A stretch of DNA of 7,736 bases from a bacterium. Lineage in GTDB: Bacteria; Patescibacteriota; Minisyncoccia; Portnoybacterales; JAGGTM01. Shown here piece by piece: positions 5,370-7,736 of the stretch. The first letter of the stretch is position 1; each line of letters begins with the position of its first letter. The stretch lies in contig JAGGTM010000016.1 of NCBI GenBank assembly GCA_021163745.1, positions 1 through 7,736 on the forward strand. Direction: 5' to 3'. A model generated the notes under the pieces. That model saw only the letters and a program-made list of their open reading frames with translations. It searched no databases and was not told where the DNA came from. Both the position numbers and the translations under genes were made by a program.

Positions 5370-7283
5370 TTAATCAAACCTATCCTTAAAATACCATTGT
5401 AACACTTCCTTTGCTATCGGTACGGCCATCTTATGTCCTTCCCCTCCTCCTTCTACTAAAACAGTTATAACTATCTCGGGATTATTAAATGGAGCAAAAC
5501 CGGTAAACCACGCATGAGTTTTATCTTTACAAAACTGAGCAGTTCCAGTTTTGCCTGCAGCTTCAACAGGTAAATCACTTAACGACCTACACGAACCATA
5601 TACCACTGCCTTTCTCATTCCCTTCCTTACTATATTCAGATATTTTTTATCTATAAAATCCCTCCTTATAATTTCAGGAGAAATATCCATTATTAAGTTT
5701 CCATTTTCATCTGTAATCTTGTCTACTATTTGCGGTTTGTATAAGGTTCCTTTATTTGCAATAACAGAAGTGGCTGCAGCAATTTGAATGGGAGTTACCC
5801 TGATATCACCCTGTCCTATACCAATATGGTAAGTATCACCGATATACCATTTTTCCCCTTTTACTCTCTCTTTCCACTTCCCGTCAGGAACAAGACCGGA
5901 ATGTTCATTAGGAAGATCTATATTCGTCTTACTGCCTAATCCAAATAATTGCAGATATTTTTTTATTTTCTCTATCCCCAATCCCTTAATTTTACCATAA
6001 CCTCCGGATAAATGATAGAAGTAAACATTACAAGAAACGGCAATTGCTTTAATTATATCAGTAATACCATGGACTTTCCAGTCAGCAAAATACCATATCT
6101 TTTCTGGCGCATATTTGTCTTTTATAGAAATTCCACCCTTGCAATCAATTATGGTAGATGAAGATACAATCTTCTCCTGTAATCCAGCGCTCGCAATCAA
6201 CGGCTTTATAGTAGAACCTGGAGGATACTCTCCGGATATCGCCCTGTTTAAAAATGGTTTATTTACATCGCTTACCAGTTTATTATACTCATCTTTTGAA
6301 ATTTTTCCAGAAAATATATTATTATCAAAACTTGGCAAACTAACTAACGCCATAACTGCACCATTTAAAGGATTAAGAACTATACCAACCCCTCTTCCTT
6401 CTGCTCTATCCGCATATTTTTTTAAACTACGATAAAGTTTTATCTGTAAATCCTTATCAATATTTAAAATTAAACTATTCCCCGGTTTAGATGGCTCTGT
6501 TTTTAATTTTTTGACAGTCTCACCAAATGAATTTACCTCCATTATCTCTTTTCCATCCTTCCCTCTTAGCCACTTATCGTAAAACAACTCTAACCCTGTC
6601 CTTCCTATATAATTTCCCGAGTGATAATCTCGATTCTTATCCAAATCTTCCTCTGAAATTTTGCTAACATAACCAAGAATATGAGAAAAATACGGAGAAA
6701 ATTGATAATCTCTTTTGATTTCTTTTTTTAAATAAATTCCATTCCAGTTTTTAATATGGGATTCAATGATTAAAACCTGTTCTTTGGATAAATCATCCTC
6801 CAAAACTAATGTATTGCTTTTTAGTTTTCTATTTTCAATTTCCGCAATTATTTCGTCCTTTGATCTTTTTATTACAGACGATATTTCCTCTAAAATTCTT
6901 ACTCTTTTTCCTTTTGGATTACCCAAAAAACTACGTATATCCAACACTAAATTAAAATCAGCGATATTATATACCAACGGAGTTTCATTCCGGTCATAAA
7001 TCACTCCTCTGGGAGCATAAACAGGATACTCTCTTATTACATTCCCAATTGCTAACTTTTCGTAATACTTACCTTTTGCTATCTGAAGTTGGCCCGTTCG
7101 TAAAAGAAGAAAAATAAAACCCGTCAAAATAACAATGTATAGGATAGTAATCCTTTTGGAAGAAATTTTTTTCTCTAATTTTCCTTTCTCTTCCAAAGAC
7201 CTCAATGCTTCCGCATCTAAAAAAACTTCCTCTGTTTCAATGGTATTACGAGAATCGTTTTTTACATAATATCTTTTTCCCAT
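5370..7283 (-). CDS. mrdA: Penicillin-binding protein 2, elongasome transpeptidase
   Basis: Membrane-anchored DD-transpeptidase that cross-links peptidoglycan during lateral wall growth with RodA and the MreBCD complex. The 637-aa product has a cytoplasmic tail (1-43), one membrane anchor (about 44-62) and the PBP dimerisation/pedestal region beginning at YAPRGVIYDRNETPL (89-103). GNYIGRTGLELFYD (223-236) is typical of PBP2. The transpeptidase domain runs from about 295 to 630. The active-site motifs are intact: S357-T-I-K360 in YPPGSTIKP, S417-C-N419, and K578-T-G-T. The ATG at 7283 overlaps the end of mreD by 38 bp without a Shine-Dalgarno, pointing to translational coupling. Placement after mreD favours the elongation PBP2 over divisome FtsI. 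rodA does not follow; a repeat island and greA do. Confidence 0.95.
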   Translation of the reverse strand: MGKRYYVKNDSRNTIETEEVFLDAEALRSLEEKGKLEKKISSKRITILYIVILTGFIFLLLRTGQLQIAKGKYYEKLAIGNVIREYPVYAPRGVIYDRNETPLVYNIADFNLVLDIRSFLGNPKGKRVRILEEISSVIKRSKDEIIAEIENRKLKSNTLVLEDDLSKEQVLIIESHIKNWNGIYLKKEIKRDYQFSPYFSHILGYVSKISEEDLDKNRDYHSGNYIGRTGLELFYDKWLRGKDGKEIMEVNSFGETVKKLKTEPSKPGNSLILNIDKDLQIKLYRSLKKYADRAEGRGVGIVLNPLNGAVMALVSLPSFDNNIFSGKISKDEYNKLVSDVNKPFLNRAISGEYPPGSTIKPLIASAGLQEKIVSSSTIIDCKGGISIKDKYAPEKIWYFADWKVHGITDIIKAIAVSCNVYFYHLSGGYGKIKGLGIEKIKKYLQLFGLGSKTNIDLPNEHSGLVPDGKWKERVKGEKWYIGDTYHIGIGQGDIRVTPIQIAAATSVIANKGTLYKPQIVDKITDENGNLIMDISPEIIRRDFIDKKYLNIVRKGMRKAVVYGSCRSLSDLPVEAAGKTGTAQFCKDKTHAWFTGFAPFNNPEIVITVLVEGGGEGHKMAVPIAKEVLQWYFKDRFD

Positions 7284-7736
7284 AAAACAAAATTAGAAAT
7301 ATGAATATATTATAAATACCTTGAAAAAAAGTAAAGTATAGGTAATAATGCCAGTTTATATTAAAATCCGAATATAATAACTTTGAAAAACCTAATTGTA
7401 AGAAATTGTAAACTAAACTTATAAAAAACACCAAAATTAAAAGCATTAATAATCCGGATGCCGAATATTGTTTTAATGCATCGCTTAAAGTGGCAATATT
7501 AAAACTTAATTTATGAAGCAAAAAAAATAAAATTAATAAAGAAAGAATACCGGGACCAAAAAACGGAGAAATAAGATCTAAAAATATTCCGCCTACAAAT
7601 GCTATTAAAAATATATTTTTAAAATTCTTTAGCAGTAATAGAAAAAAGCCTAAAACTAAAATCAAGTTCGGGAAAACACTATCAATAACAAACAAAGGAA
7701 ACACACTAACCTGCAAAATATATGCTAAAAAAATAA
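7246..7736 (-). CDS. mreD: Rod-shape protein MreD, 5' end cut by the window
   Basis: Small multi-pass membrane subunit of the MreBCD rod complex. The frame is open to the right edge: a TTG at 7716 could be read as a start, but residues IFLAYIL continue upstream in frame and look like the rest of the first membrane helix, so the true start probably lies beyond 7736. About five hydrophobic helices are visible. The motif GGIFLDLISPFFGPGILSLL matches the conserved MreD GLLxDLxSP...G region. The C-terminus is short and basic (YGKKILCKKRFS). The last 38 bp overlap the start of mrdA. mreC, and perhaps mreB, would be expected just outside the window to the right. Confidence 0.88.
   Translation of the reverse strand, partial: IFLAYILQVSVFPLFVIDSVFPNLILVLGFFLLLLKNFKNIFLIAFVGGIFLDLISPFFGPGILSLLILFFLLHKLSFNIATLSDALKQYSASGLLMLLILVFFISLVYNFLQLGFSKLLYSDFNINWHYYLYFTFFQGIYNIFIFLILFYGKKILCKKRFS

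Noticed and set aside
1614..7283. UGA recoding to glycine, as in some candidate phyla
   Set aside because: All genes are full length with TAA or TAG stops under the standard code, and no family alignment calls for an in-frame TGA read-through.
7714..7716. TTG at 7716 as the start of mreD
   Set aside because: The frame continues to the window edge with hydrophobic residues (IFLAYIL) that complete the first membrane helix, so the gene is more likely 5'-truncated by the window.

Overview
The window reads as a piece of a small, AT-rich bacterial chromosome, most likely from the Candidate Phyla Radiation (Patescibacteria, Parcubacteria-like). This placement is an inference. It rests on tightly packed housekeeping genes all on the minus strand, a SerRS with the GTSEQSIG amino-acid-binding signature that I associate with such genomes, a shortage of Shine-Dalgarno sequences, and intergenic gaps filled with hairpins and ATTTGAATTTTGG-type repeats. 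The standard genetic code fits. Six genes end in TAA and serS ends in TAG.

In the direction of transcription (right to left) the order is mreD (its 5' end is cut by the right edge), mrdA (PBP2), a repeat island, greA, lysS, a second repeat island, serS, an unrecognised small membrane protein with an HIHHW motif, ftsQ, and a third repeat island running to the left edge. mreD overlaps mrdA by 38 bp and serS overlaps the membrane protein by 35 bp. The membrane protein is 7 bp from ftsQ, and greA is 33 bp from lysS. The window is therefore probably three transcription or translation blocks separated by repeat islands: (i) cell elongation (mreD-mrdA), (ii) transcript cleavage plus lysyl-tRNA synthesis (greA-lysS), and (iii) seryl-tRNA synthesis, the unknown membrane protein and the divisome (serS-orf-ftsQ). 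Together these serve rod-shape peptidoglycan synthesis, septum assembly, elongation-complex rescue and tRNA charging.

The genes themselves are ordinary core genes. The unusual content is the repeats. A 63-bp double-hairpin element occurs twice in the same orientation (1-63 and 5289-5351). The copies differ by a paired C-G to T-A change in the stem and by a loop that is reverse-complemented. Other structures are a nested 72-nt hairpin (125-196), two related back-to-back hairpins (2938-2995), shared AT-rich repeats with a 7-nt duplication difference, and a GCGCAAA repeat that makes up the greA leader and has created a false upstream start for greA. I found no defence system, CRISPR array, transposase, tRNA or rRNA, and no clear new multi-gene system. 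The best candidates for follow-up are the repeat elements and the HIHHW membrane protein.
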